Shown one piece after another: positions 18,401-27,873 of a DNA stretch of 64,000 nt (the first letter of the stretch is position 1; the number at the start of each line of letters is the position of its first letter). Made by a program: the position numbers and the translations under genes. Under the pieces are notes generated by a model, which saw only the letters and a list, made by a program, of their open reading frames with translations, searched no databases and had not been told where the DNA came from. The DNA lies in contig NZ_AWSQ01000009.1 in NCBI RefSeq assembly GCF_000498575.2, positions 186,001-250,000 on the forward strand, in the 5' to 3' direction. This stretch comes from Pseudomonas taeanensis MS-3. Lineage in GTDB: Bacteria > Pseudomonadota > Gammaproteobacteria > Pseudomonadales > Pseudomonadaceae.

Positions 18401-19060
18401 GTTTTCGCCGCGCTGGAGGGCGGTGATGGGCCAGGCAGTTATGCCACATGGACGCGCGCCGACACGCTCAACTATATCCGCACGCATGCCGAGGAGCTGG
18501 CGGGGGAGTCCGGACGGGCGTTGGGGCACGACCGCATCGATGCAGGGGATGGCAATGACCTGGTGTTTGGCCAAGAGGGCAATGACTACATCTTGGGCGG
18601 CAAAGGCAATGATGTGCTGGCCGGTGGTTCAGGACATGACACCTTGATTGGAGGAGAGGGTGACGATGTGTTGATCGGCGGCTCAGGCAATGACCTGCTG
18701 TCTGGCGGTCTCGGTAAGGATAGCTTTGTGTGGAACTCGGGCGACTCCGGGATTGATCACGTCACTGACTTCTTTATCGATGGCCCCAATGTGTCAGGCG
18801 GCAACTCGGATGTCCTGGATCTGTCGCAGTTGTTGGTCGGTGAGAGTGCCAGTGGCAACGTGTTGGATGACTACTTGAGCTTTACCTTCGGCGCCAGTAC
18901 CGCCATCGACGTGCGCGCAACGGCCGGCGGAGCCGTGGTGCAGCAAGTCGTGCTCGACGGGGTGGATCTTTCCAGCGCCGCGTACTACGGCAGCACGGAC
19001 GCGGCGACGGTGATCGATGGCCTGCTCGCCGATAACGCGCTCAAGGTGGATACCGTCTGA
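12494..19060 (+). CDS. lapA: LapA-type giant RTX adhesin, compact (2188 aa), LapG-cleavable
   Basis: The ATG at 12494 (MATLIGVVRQVVGEVFAV) is chosen over a GTG ten codons earlier because the LapA retention module begins there. Residues 1-118 form the retention module, followed by the LapG target TAAG at 119-122. A Pro/Glu-rich linker leads to VCBS/cadherin-like repeats (about 330-1330), with two pairs of near-identical copies. An AT-richer section holds a vWA domain with MIDAS DSSGS at 1700-1704. RTX nonapeptides (GGxGxDxUx type) at about 1930-2075 and a C-terminal type I secretion signal close the protein. Exported by LapEBC, it would tether cells to surfaces until LapG cuts it. It is far shorter than P. 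putida or P. fluorescens LapA and has no long array of ~100-residue Lap repeats. Confidence 0.9.
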   Translation: MATLIGVVRQVVGEVFAVAGDGARRPLAEGDRVFAGEQLATGAVGAVAIALVGGGELTLGRNSQLLLDTQLLASAQGDAATAPVANTAVTPSEQDLSDVEQLQAAIAAGEDPTQVGDATAAGPGAGNAGNAGGGHSFVLLDETAGALDPTIGFPTAGLSFSPEFPDPELEPDVTPEPTAAVVPEGPDSTPEVEIIHQDAEGQVLGAPGVVDEAALATGSNAASNAEQAFGRLVVNSPDGVAALQVQDKDGNWVDVTAGGTVQGVYGSLVVDAAGRWVYTLNGSTQDHGNPSAIGAADQVGESFAVRVFDTDGDVSPVSTLSININDDGPNAVDDSNSIAEDTLTPISGNVLSNDLHPNGQPGADTPISFVSWTSTAATYGTFTDTGNGTYSYSLNNANPAVQGLDAGESLSETFSYTMQDADGDTATATLTITITGSNDVPVLTVDPGNQGANDRVFEAGLAQGSDAASNSEFASGTFTLSDADGLDDLQSVTINGVTVAIGSLAGSQFIGAHGSLTISAYNTATGVASYSYELTSPTTDGPGIESDSFTLSVSDGTASSAPASIVIEIVDDVPHAVDDSNATFASENQLTLIGNVLDNDVQGADRLPGGPIQPAVMQGTYGTLTLNADGSYSYLLDPSDADFLALGGGGMATETFTYTLNDADGDSDTANLVLKVRNLDDKVQIKDLDVRGGEHRVDEDDLAMGSDPSKESTTVSGTFKVQAPDGLLNLTVGGIQVVLNGVVSGFPQSVTTPLGNQLTITGFDADDGILDEGIVSYSYTLLGSAQHAPGGGENQLTEHFAVLAEDVDHDTDLASLDINIIDDVPHAVDDSNSIAEDSVTPITGNVLSNDLHPNGQPGADTPTSFVGWTSTAATYGTFTDTGNGTYSYSLNNANPAVQGLNTGESLSETFTYTMRDADGDTATAKLTITINGADDHASVVTAAAYGPDATVYEHGLTSLADTSESTSGSFTVSASDGIASVTVGGATFSLAQLQALAATNQLVSTGEGTLTLTGYSGSATAGTLSYSYTLNATIDNDSHAGATDTHFDDSLSISVLGVGGSTASDELVVRIIDDTPTAMNDGPVGVTEDAVSNSVGGNVLTNDSAGADTPKAFTTWAATGHDNTAAINALNSFGTLTLAAGGVYSFVLDNSLASVQALNASSHLSYDVYYTMQDADGDSSSAKLTITISGADDHASVVTAAAYGPDATVYEHGLTSLADTSETTSGSFTVSASDGIASVTVGGATFSFAQLQALATTNQQVSTGEGTLTLSNYSGSATAGTLSYSYTLNATIDNDSHVGATGTYFDDSLSISVMGVGGSAASDDLVVRIVDDTPTLSTVSPASLSNNATGFATGTSDPVIGADVPGTADLTGNIAGWNGTSVTYAASSLTSSGNTVYYAVSPVDTGVLYAYTSALPGTYTGGPGQSLIFTLTYDAAGNYAIDMNGKLDGPTQSFDATFNQNIGGNQDYLLVTDTGALYKPGESIPLGQTVIMTVDSSEGGVNSSMQGLAPDNQWVDGSEVIFFSYASPIVSAQFSIDIQGGGSSNTVHWTVYGQDSLGNTTTQSGNTLFSDHVLTSIPTGLTAITRIDLSDTGGNGFRVNGSSIVERIEEDPIATQFEVAVIDADGDRAAAVLDVIFEPSLTGQLIVASNASDVAGSSAPYVTSGGAGVITGGAAADILVGDEGRSNLVGKSVNLILILDSSGSMKANIAFNDTNMSRMEALKLAVNNLLVGLSLGAADHVRVQLVDFDSSASSLGIFDLKDGELSAAQSAVNSLVAGGYTNYEAGLQVALNWVASGGVDAPYTGANVINQVVFVSDGEPNSWLNGDSTSLSNVTTDGSKSTAVAQVLGSYNPSGHINDDRVSEVALLESTFGQIQAVGINVGGTALDILNQVEGELANVNPDVASNITTGEQLASVLADFNPSNQLHDAGSDHIVGGGGDDLIFGDVLYTDVLAATAGLTTNPGAGWQVFAALEGGDGPGSYATWTRADTLNYIRTHAEELAGESGRALGHDRIDAGDGNDLVFGQEGNDYILGGKGNDVLAGGSGHDTLIGGEGDDVLIGGSGNDLLSGGLGKDSFVWNSGDSGIDHVTDFFIDGPNVSGGNSDVLDLSQLLVGESASGNVLDDYLSFTFGASTAIDVRATAGGAVVQQVVLDGVDLSSAAYYGSTDAATVIDGLLADNALKVDTV
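13484..13798 (+). repeat. lapA internal repeat A, copy 1
   Basis: This ~315-base VCBS-type module begins with codons for AVDDSNSIAED and ends near TLTITITG. It recurs almost unchanged 1488 bases downstream (14972-15286), differing mainly at silent positions. Confidence 0.88.
14972..15286 (+). repeat. lapA internal repeat A, copy 2
   Basis: This is the second copy of the module at 13484-13798 and keeps the segment NVLSNDLHPNGQPGADTP and the following YGTFTDTGNGTYSYSLNNAN block. Copy 2 is joined directly to repeat B copy 1. Confidence 0.88.
15271..15715 (+). repeat. lapA internal repeat B, copy 1
   Basis: This ~445-base module encodes ADDHASVVTAAAYGPDATVY through VVRIIDDTPT. It recurs exactly 774 bases (258 codons) downstream with few differences. 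Confidence 0.88.
16045..16489 (+). repeat. lapA internal repeat B, copy 2
   Basis: This is the second copy of the 15271-15715 module. The protein differs at scattered residues (for example SESTSG to SETTSG, and FSLAQLQALAATNQL to FSFAQLQALATTNQQ). The AT-richer, non-repeated section starts just after it. Confidence 0.88.
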
Positions 19061-19079
19061 CTCGCCAGCAGAGGAGAAA

Positions 19080-19111
19080 GCCCACTGCCTGAGCGGGCAG
19101 TGGGCTTTTTT
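19080..19111 (+). terminator. Rho-independent terminator after lapA
   Basis: A perfect 10-bp stem (GCCCACTGCC at 19080-19089 with GGCAGTGGGC at 19096-19105) and a 6-base loop are followed by TTTTTT at 19106-19111. It lies 19 bases after the lapA stop, in the convergent gap before lapD. Confidence 0.92.
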
Positions 19112-19252
19112 GTGCCTGCTGAGTCAATCGACCCATCTTGCTGCGGGGTTTGTTGCCAGGTGAGCTTGCTCATGGCTGCCGAAACCGGCTCACTGAGCGC
19201 TTGCTCAACGGGTGCTGGGTAAACCTCTTTCAGTCCGGTTGGGTAGCTAGCG

Positions 19253-21199
19253 TCATGTTGGCCAAGGCGCGGGGGCACTGATCAGGCGGCCCATGACGCC
19301 GCGGATGCCTAGTTCCTTCAACACGGTCAATTCACCCTCGGTTTCCACCATCTCGGCGATCAGCGGCAGGTCGATGCTGTTGGTCGCGCGGAACATCGTC
19401 TCGATAAACAGGCGCTTGTCGTTTTCCTGATCGATGGCGCGGATGTAGCTGCTGTCGATCTTCAGGTAGGCCAGACCCAGGTGGCTGAGGTTGCCGATCA
19501 GGCTGAAACGCCCGCCAAAGTGCTGCAGACCGAGGTGGAAACCGGTGCTGCGGATCTGTTGGCTCAGACGTTCGAAGTCGGCGGGTGGTGGTAGATAGCG
19601 CTCTCCGACATCGAGGGTCATCAGGCTGGCGTGTTCCGGGTGCGCCTTGAGCAAGGCGAGCAGCCGTGCTTGGTTCTCCGGTTCACGCAGGGTGGCGGCG
19701 GACAGGCTGAGGGCCAGGGGCTGGCGATAGCGGGCCAGGTGAGCCAGGCTCTGTTCGAGCATGATCAGGTCGAAGCGTGCCGCCCAGCCGAGGCGTTCGA
19801 CCCAGGGTAGGAAACGCCCGGCGGCGACGGCCTCGCCGTGGGGGTCGAGCAGGCGTGCCAGCACCTTATGTTGCAGGACCTGGCGCGTATCGGTGCACAA
19901 CACCACGGGTTGAAAGAACAGTTGCAGTTGGCGACCGTTTAGCGCGGTATCTATCCAGTCGCGCCAGTCGCGTTGGCTGTGGTCGAGCTGGGCCGCGTAC
20001 TCGTCCAGGCGCTGCCAGGGTCTGTCTGGAGTACTTTGCGCCTCGGTCAGCGCCTGGTCGGCTCGGCCGATTACTGCGTTCGGGTCTTCCCCAGGCCTAA
20101 ACGCGGCGATACCGATATGCGCCAGGGGTAGGCAATCGCTAGCATCGGTCTGCCGCAGACTGTCCAGATGTTCGCTCAAGCTTTGCGCCAGGTGCTCGAT
20201 ATCCGCAGCGGACACTCCAGGCGCCAGCAGGCTGAACTCACCCCCGCGACTGCGGGCGACCAGCCAGTCCGGCTTGCCGAGTTGAACTTGAAGATGCGTG
20301 AGCTGTTCGCTAATGGCGCAAATCAACCCATCGGTGCGTTGACCGCCCAAGCGTTGGTTGAGATCGCCGAGATCATGGATGCGCACCAACAGCAGATAAC
20401 CTGCGGCATGATGCTCGTTGAGCGTCAGTTGGCTGGCCAGGCGAATCTCGAACTGACGGCGGTTGGCCAGACCCGTGAGGCTGTCGTGGTAGGCCTCCTC
20501 CCGCAGTTTCTCGCTGCGTGTGGCTTCCTCGGCGAACAGTGCCTTGAGTTTCTCGACCATCTGGTTCATCGCCAACACCACCCGCTTCAGTTCAGGCGTG
20601 CGCGGTATGCGGTGCAGGGTGAGGAATTCGCGGCGGGTGATGGCATGGGCCTGTTGCACCATGTTGTCGAGGGGGCGCAGTTGGGCGCGCAGTAGCCAGC
20701 CACCCAGAATGGCGCTGAGCAAGCCGCAGAGCAGCAGCCAGAGCAGGCTGCCGATGGCACCGTCCCACAGCTTGGCCAAGGCGAATTGTGGGTGGCTGAG
20801 CACCTCGACCCGGGCAGCCTGTTCCCAGCCGCGCATGACCAGCGCATCGCCGCCCTGAGCCTGGAGGTCGACCAGGTTGGCGAACCAGTTCGGCACGGAT
20901 TCCTCTATCGCGCTGTTGCTGCGCTCGAACAACAACTGTTGGTCGGCGATGCGCACCACGCGAATAGTGGCGAAGTAGCCACTGTCGAAGATTGCATTGA
21001 CCAGCAATTCGAGCATCGCCGGGTCATCCACATGGGGCGTCATCGACAAACCTAGGGCCGTGGCGGCGTCTTGCGCGTGGGAGCGCAACTGGCTGATCAG
21101 CTGCTCGCGGGAAGTCTCCAGGCTGACGATGAAACTACCGGTAAAGGCCACCACCAGAAACAGGCAGATGGCGAGAAACAGCTGTTTGAGTAGGGACAT
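19253..21199 (-). CDS. lapD: LapD: inner-membrane c-di-GMP receptor with degenerate GGDEF and EAL domains
   Basis: The 648-residue protein starts with a transmembrane helix (about 5-25). A periplasmic LapD/MoxY-type domain (about 26-150) and a second helix (WLLLCGLLSAILGGWLL) follow, then a HAMP segment and GGDEF and EAL domains. The GGDEF motif reads RGGEF and the EAL motif reads KVLARL, so both catalytic activities should be lost, as in known LapD proteins that bind c-di-GMP instead. When bound to c-di-GMP it sequesters LapG in the periplasm and protects LapA. It is the second gene of the lapG-lapD pair, 9 bases after lapG, and convergent with lapA. Confidence 0.93.
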   Translation of the reverse strand: MSLLKQLFLAICLFLVVAFTGSFIVSLETSREQLISQLRSHAQDAATALGLSMTPHVDDPAMLELLVNAIFDSGYFATIRVVRIADQQLLFERSNSAIEESVPNWFANLVDLQAQGGDALVMRGWEQAARVEVLSHPQFALAKLWDGAIGSLLWLLLCGLLSAILGGWLLRAQLRPLDNMVQQAHAITRREFLTLHRIPRTPELKRVVLAMNQMVEKLKALFAEEATRSEKLREEAYHDSLTGLANRRQFEIRLASQLTLNEHHAAGYLLLVRIHDLGDLNQRLGGQRTDGLICAISEQLTHLQVQLGKPDWLVARSRGGEFSLLAPGVSAADIEHLAQSLSEHLDSLRQTDASDCLPLAHIGIAAFRPGEDPNAVIGRADQALTEAQSTPDRPWQRLDEYAAQLDHSQRDWRDWIDTALNGRQLQLFFQPVVLCTDTRQVLQHKVLARLLDPHGEAVAAGRFLPWVERLGWAARFDLIMLEQSLAHLARYRQPLALSLSAATLREPENQARLLALLKAHPEHASLMTLDVGERYLPPPADFERLSQQIRSTGFHLGLQHFGGRFSLIGNLSHLGLAYLKIDSSYIRAIDQENDKRLFIETMFRATNSIDLPLIAEMVETEGELTVLKELGIRGVMGRLISAPAPWPT

Positions 21200-21208
21200 A
21201 GTGTTCTC

Positions 21209-21910
21209 CTAGCCTTCGTCGATGACGAAGCCCTCCATGCGCATTTTTTTCAGTAAGTCCTGCCAGCGAGAGATTTTCTTGCTGTCGCTCTTTTTGCTGT
21301 TAGAACCCGGGAAATACACACCTTCTGCGTTGAAGGCATACACCGGGAGCAGGTCTGTGCGTTGTGAGGCCGGCTGGATCTCGTTGACCAGATTATCCAG
21401 CACCCAAGGGTCGGCAGTCGGGCTGGGGTAATAGCCCAACACCATATGTGCCTGATTCAGCTGCAGGGCTTTGACATAGGTGATGCGCAGCTTGTCGCTG
21501 GGCAGACCGAGGCGGCGTAAGGTGAAATACTTGGCGATAGAGTAGTCCTCACAGTCGCCTGCGCCTTTTACCAGCGCCTCGATCGGCGTGGCCCAATAGT
21601 CGTTTTGCTGCCAGATCTGACGGTCATCAATGAAGCGTAGTTGGCGGTTGAAGAAACGGTTCACCCGCTTGAGTTGCTCGTGCTCAGGCAGATTGGCGCT
21701 GCTGGTGATCAATGCGTCCCATTGCAGAATCCGTTGCCTGGCCGCACCGAGGGCGCCGTAGCGAGTTTCGGCATTGTTGATGATCTGCGCGAAGTCCCAA
21801 TTGGCCCAGCTCGCATTCAGCCCGAGCCCACCGCCAAACAGCAGGCACAGCGACAGCGCTGGCCCCTGCAGGCGCTGTCGGCATCCAGCAAGGCGCTGCC
21901 ATGGCTGCAT
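21209..21910 (-). CDS. lapG: LapG: periplasmic calcium-dependent cysteine protease that releases LapA
   Basis: The protein is 233 residues from the ATG at 21910, which has GGAG nine bases upstream; an upstream Met at 21919 abuts that site, and a longer frame to 22006 looks too long. An N-terminal hydrophobic signal (LSLCLLFGGGLGL) precedes the transglutaminase-like domain. The catalytic triad appears as C120 (GAGDCEDYSIAK), H155 (QAHMVLGYY) and D172 (PWVLDNL). It cleaves LapA at the TAAG site when not held by LapD. It is the first gene of the lapG-lapD operon. Confidence 0.92.
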   Translation of the reverse strand: MQPWQRLAGCRQRLQGPALSLCLLFGGGLGLNASWANWDFAQIINNAETRYGALGAARQRILQWDALITSSANLPEHEQLKRVNRFFNRQLRFIDDRQIWQQNDYWATPIEALVKGAGDCEDYSIAKYFTLRRLGLPSDKLRITYVKALQLNQAHMVLGYYPSPTADPWVLDNLVNEIQPASQRTDLLPVYAFNAEGVYFPGSNSKKSDSKKISRWQDLLKKMRMEGFVIDEG

Positions 21911-22049
21911 ATGCCGCATCTCCGTCGAAGATGCACAGAGTCTAGGTGGCGCCTGGTGGTTTTGCAGGGGTGTCGGGGAAACTAGGACTGGGGCTGCACA
22001 CTGCACAGGGAGCCATGAGGTAGAGATAGTGCACCCCAGGCGTCAGCTA

Positions 22050-22448
22050 TTACCGCTTGGGCAGGGTTTTCTGTCTGAGGATGTACAGGGTCACCAGCAC
22101 CGCACTGCTGAGCATGAACAGGCGTGCCCAAGGCAGTGCCACCAGGTAACAGGACAGGCCGATACTCAGCCACATCAGTGCGATGCTGTAGACCTTGGCC
22201 TTGAGAGGAATACCCTGGCCTTCGAGGTAGTCGCGAATCCACGGGCCGAGCTGGCGGTGGTGGATCAGCCACAGGTAGAAAGACCTGGAGCTGCGTACGA
22301 AGCAGGCCGCGGCCAACAGAAGGAAGGGGGTGGTGGGCAGTACCGGGAGGAAAATACCAATCACCCCCAATGCCACGCTCAGCCAACCCAGGGTCAGCAG
22401 GGCGTAGCGAATGGCTGGATTACGATGCTCATGAACGTCTCGCGCCAT
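22050..22448 (-). CDS. YbaN/DUF454-family inner-membrane protein
   Basis: The 132-residue protein has the DUF454 pattern: an N-terminal helix GWLSVALGVIGIFLPVLPTT (PTTPF is the family signature), a charged FVRSSRSFYLWLIHH segment, then two more hydrophobic segments near the C-terminus. Its function is not established. It lies 15 bases downstream of the UPF0149 gene on the same strand, so the two are probably co-transcribed. Confidence 0.88.
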   Translation of the reverse strand: MARDVHEHRNPAIRYALLTLGWLSVALGVIGIFLPVLPTTPFLLLAAACFVRSSRSFYLWLIHHRQLGPWIRDYLEGQGIPLKAKVYSIALMWLSIGLSCYLVALPWARLFMLSSAVLVTLYILRQKTLPKR

Positions 22449-22463
22449 GGCGATGGCGTGAGG

Positions 22464-23051
22464 TTAGTGGTGGCGTGGCTTGAGCAAGGCCGGCTTTTCC
22501 TCCGGGGCGTGGCAGAGCAGGAACAAGGCGGTGAGTAGCTCGGGGATCTGCTCGGCCATGCTGTCTACCAGATCGCGATCTTGGGCGATTTCGGCGAACT
22601 CCGCTTGGTCATCGAACAAGCCAGACGCGACCATGATCGGCAGCAGCAGCTCACTGACTTCGTCTTCGGCGTCTTCGAACCATACCGATTCGCGCAGGAA
22701 CACGCCTTCCATGAAGCCGATGCACCAGCCACGCAGGTCGGAGTCGTCCGGGTCGTCGCCGAGGTCGAGGTCGCAGGGAATCTCCGGCTCATCGTCGCTG
22801 GCCAGTTGGCGAGCGATATGCCCCTTGAGTTGCAGCAAGGTGGCTTCGACTTCTTCGCGCTCGGCATCGCTGCGGTAGTGCGGCGGCTCGGAGAACAGCG
22901 CATCGATCCACTCGCGATCCGGTACGGGGTCCGGGCAAATCGACAGGGCGGTCAGGTAGCCGTGGGCGGCCACATAGTCCAGGGCCTCTTCGTGCAGCTC
23001 ATCGGCATCGAGGAAGGCTTGCAGGCGGGAGAGTTGCTCGGCGAAGGACAT
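22464..23051 (-). CDS. UPF0149 (YecA/YgfB-type) family protein
   Basis: The 195-residue acidic protein has the UPF0149 layout: an N-terminal helical segment (LDADELHEEALDYVAAHGYL), then DLRGWCIGFMEGVFLRESVW and a C-terminal helical region. It has no C-terminal zinc-binding SEC-C motif, unlike longer YecA proteins. Its role is unknown. It is divergent from recQ across 164 bases and upstream of the YbaN-like gene. Confidence 0.85.
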   Translation of the reverse strand: MSFAEQLSRLQAFLDADELHEEALDYVAAHGYLTALSICPDPVPDREWIDALFSEPPHYRSDAEREEVEATLLQLKGHIARQLASDDEPEIPCDLDLGDDPDDSDLRGWCIGFMEGVFLRESVWFEDAEDEVSELLLPIMVASGLFDDQAEFAEIAQDRDLVDSMAEQIPELLTALFLLCHAPEEKPALLKPRHH

Positions 23052-23184
23052 CGTGGGGCTACCTTGAAGGATTTAACGAGGATGAATTCTAGTCTAGACC
23101 CGCCGCAGCAGCTATAGGCCAGGCTCACACAGAGCAGGATAACCTGGCTTTGCAGATCAAAATTCAACCAGGCATGCACTTGCG

Positions 23185-23190
23185 TATAAT
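23185..23190 (+). promoter_or_regulatory. Probable -10 element for recQ
   Basis: A perfect TATAAT in the context TGCGTATAATGCCCGGC lies 26 bases upstream of the recQ ATG. No good -35 is visible at 16-18 bases. A nearly identical context occurs upstream of mtnA at 59945. Confidence 0.5.
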
Positions 23191-23215
23191 GCCCGGCTCG
23201 ATTCGGAGACCTGCA

Positions 23216-25342
<2,127 letters not shown>

Positions 25343-25464
25343 GGTGGGCGGCGCTGTGCTGGCAGCTAAAAGCACGACATATTCCACGGCCGCAATTCGA
25401 TTAACCTATGACGCAATGGACGTGCGCTTAAGGCGGCTACAGGCCACCAACAGATGAGGTCATA

Positions 25465-26625
25465 GTGCCGCTTCCACATGCCTGGCTAGATGATGTTGGT
25501 TCCAGCCCCTACGCCGATCAACTGTCCTCGGGTTTTCACTTGCTGCGATTCGCCAATCCTCTCGAGAGGGAGTATCGCGCGTACATACTGGAGCACAGTT
25601 TCGACCTCAAGCGCATAGGGTTGAACGTCGGCATCCTGCTCTGGCTGGCGTTCGCGGGGCTGGATTTCGCCATGCTGCCTGCTCCGGAAGTGTGGTGGGT
25701 GCTTGGCGTGCGCCTGGTGGTGCTGATTGCCTTGTTGATCTGCGCCGGTTTAATCCCGCCGCGCGAACATGCGCCTCTATTGCAGCCATTGAGTCTGTTG
25801 TGCATTTCGATAATTGGCATAGGGGCTGCTCTGGTTGTCGGCATCGCTCACCACGGCGACCCGAATTACCCCTACGAAGGGTTGCTGCTGGTCAGCATGG
25901 CCGCCTATTTTCTTGTGGGGCTGCGCCTCAGTGAGGCCCTGGCCTGTGCCTGGCTGGTGTTGCTGGTGTATGTGGGCGTCGAGCTTTGGGTAGATTTGCC
26001 CATGCCTAGATTGGTCAACAACGTGTTGTTTCTCCTGTTTGGCAATCTGATTGGCGCGGTGGGTTGTTATTTGCTGGAGTTCAAGTCGCGCGAGCATTTT
26101 CTGGTCAGCCAACTGATGCGCGTGCTGGCTGAGCACGACAGCCTGACCGGTCTGCACAACCGACGCAGCTTTAACCGCACCTTCGAACGGCTGGGACGCC
26201 AGGCTCAGCGCGATAGCCAGTCGATCGCCTTGCTGCTGTGCGACATCGACCACTTCAAGGCCTATAACGATCGCTACGGTCACCAGGCCGGTGATAGTGC
26301 ACTGCAGCGGGTTGGTAGCTTGCTCAACGATGCCGGGCGCCGTCCGCTGGACATGGCCGTGCGCCTGGGCGGCGAAGAGTTCGCCGTACTCCTGTACGGG
26401 ATTGACGAGACACAGGCCTGGCAACGGGGCGAAGCGCTACGCACAACCCTGGAACAGCTGAAGATCCCGCACGCAGGCTCGGACACCGCGGGTGTGCTGA
26501 CCATGTCCGTCGGGGTGGCCTGTATCCAGCCCGCACAAGGCGGCGAATTGGCGCAGCTCTATGAGCACGCCGATCGGGCGTTGTATGAGGCCAAGGCCTT
26601 TGGCCGCAATCAGGTGGTGATGTAA
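25465..26625 (+). CDS. Membrane diguanylate cyclase (GGDEF) with inhibitory site
   Basis: The 386-residue protein has a GTG start. About six transmembrane helices lie between residues 50 and 210, then a cytoplasmic GGDEF domain (about 215-386). The active site reads GGEEF, and the product-inhibition I-site RPLD lies five residues before it, so the enzyme should make c-di-GMP from GTP with feedback control. It may supply c-di-GMP to LapD encoded nearby, but that link is only positional. The start is uncertain, as the ribosome site is weak. Confidence 0.9.
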   Translation: MPLPHAWLDDVGSSPYADQLSSGFHLLRFANPLEREYRAYILEHSFDLKRIGLNVGILLWLAFAGLDFAMLPAPEVWWVLGVRLVVLIALLICAGLIPPREHAPLLQPLSLLCISIIGIGAALVVGIAHHGDPNYPYEGLLLVSMAAYFLVGLRLSEALACAWLVLLVYVGVELWVDLPMPRLVNNVLFLLFGNLIGAVGCYLLEFKSREHFLVSQLMRVLAEHDSLTGLHNRRSFNRTFERLGRQAQRDSQSIALLLCDIDHFKAYNDRYGHQAGDSALQRVGSLLNDAGRRPLDMAVRLGGEEFAVLLYGIDETQAWQRGEALRTTLEQLKIPHAGSDTAGVLTMSVGVACIQPAQGGELAQLYEHADRALYEAKAFGRNQVVM

Positions 26626-26770
26626 ACCTGGGAGCCTGGAGGGTAGCGTTAAATCCGACAGGTTCCTGGCTTGGCCGATTTCGCCCCAGTGCATGGCGCC
26701 GGCAGTCAGTGTCTGAGCGGGAAGCGCAGTGCTAGCATCGCGGAAATCCCCGGTGTGAGCGCTTTCTTCG

Positions 26771-27787
26771 ATGGATCGACTGATACAAGCCAACGGCCAG
26801 CCCCATTACGGCATCTTCAGTGCCGCGCCCGGTCTGGTCAATTACCGCGATTTTGATTTTCGCTCACCCATGGGCCGGCGCCTGGGTGCTTTGGCCAAGT
26901 GGCGGCGCTTTCACCAGTTCCAGTATTTCGGGCTGATCAGCGAGCAGCTGATCGGCGGCTGCGCCTTGGCCAACCTGAGTCTGGCCGGGATCGGTTTCGT
27001 CTATCTGTTCCATCCGCCCAGCGGACGGATGATCGAGCGGCAATTCAAACTACCGCTGAGCATGGGCACGCGTTTTTCTCAGCAACCTGACGATGGCGTA
27101 TGCGAGCTGCGCAGTGGGCGCAATCTGCTGCGCTTGGAAAACCGCACAGATTCGCGCGAGAAGCGCTTGCTGGTTGAGTTGGATGACGGCACTCGTATTG
27201 ACGCTGGTTTTTCCGAGGCCGAGCCTGCTTTTCAGCCGATGTGCATCAACACGCCCACTGCGGTGAACGGTTGGGTGTATGCGCAGAAGGTGGCCGGGCT
27301 GCGTTGCACCGGCCAGGTCAGGAGCAGCCTGGGCGACTTCGATCTGGCGGCTATCGAGGCATTCGCCCATCATGACTGGTCGGCGGGCTACATGCGCCCG
27401 GAAACCCATTGGAACTGGGCGTGCCTTTCCGGCCAGGTCGCGGGCCAGCGAGTCGGCTTGAATTTGTCCTGCGGGGTCAACGAAACCAGTTTTACCGAAA
27501 ATTGTTATTGGCTGGACGGGGAGCTGATCAAGGTCGATACGGTGCGCTTTGCTTTCGATCGCCAGCAGCCCTTGCAGCCCTGGCACATCGACTCCCATGA
27601 CGGCCAAGTGGCGCTGCGCTTCGAGGCGCGTGGGCTGCATCAGGAGCGTACAAACCTGGGCCTGTTGGCCAGCAACTTCAAGCAGATATTCGGTCAATTC
27701 AACGGTGTTTTGCGCCCGCCCGGTCGAACCGAGATACGGGTCGATGGTCTATGGGGCTTTGTCGAGGATCAGTATGTGAAATGGTGA
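26771..27787 (+). CDS. DUF2804 family protein
   Basis: The 338-residue protein matches the DUF2804 pattern: N-terminal YGIFSAAPGLVNYRDFDFRS, a central AFAHHDWSAGYMRPETHWNW, GLNLSCGVNETSFTENCYWL, and a C-terminal WGFVEDQYVKW. No signal peptide or membrane segment is evident. Function is unknown; the fold is thought to be lipocalin- or carotenoid-hydratase-like in related families. It lies alone between the diguanylate cyclase and the MarR gene on the same strand. Confidence 0.85.
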   Translation: MDRLIQANGQPHYGIFSAAPGLVNYRDFDFRSPMGRRLGALAKWRRFHQFQYFGLISEQLIGGCALANLSLAGIGFVYLFHPPSGRMIERQFKLPLSMGTRFSQQPDDGVCELRSGRNLLRLENRTDSREKRLLVELDDGTRIDAGFSEAEPAFQPMCINTPTAVNGWVYAQKVAGLRCTGQVRSSLGDFDLAAIEAFAHHDWSAGYMRPETHWNWACLSGQVAGQRVGLNLSCGVNETSFTENCYWLDGELIKVDTVRFAFDRQQPLQPWHIDSHDGQVALRFEARGLHQERTNLGLLASNFKQIFGQFNGVLRPPGRTEIRVDGLWGFVEDQYVKW

Positions 27788-27825
27788 GGCAAGTCAGGGG
27801 CTTGCACTCGGCTACAGGGTTATGG

Positions 27826-27837
27826 TTAGCTGGCTAA
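27826..27837. promoter_or_regulatory. SlyA-box-like operator upstream of the MarR/MFS operon
   Basis: TTAGCTGGCTAA is a perfect palindrome with a 2-base centre and matches the known SlyA consensus TTAGCAAGCTAA at all ten outer positions. A second palindrome, CTAATAATTAG, overlaps at 27834-27844. They lie about 30-50 bases before the start of a SlyA-like gene, so autoregulation is likely. Confidence 0.75.
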
Positions 27838-27873
27838 TAATTAGTTTTTTGAAGCTTATAAGAGCCGTTATCC

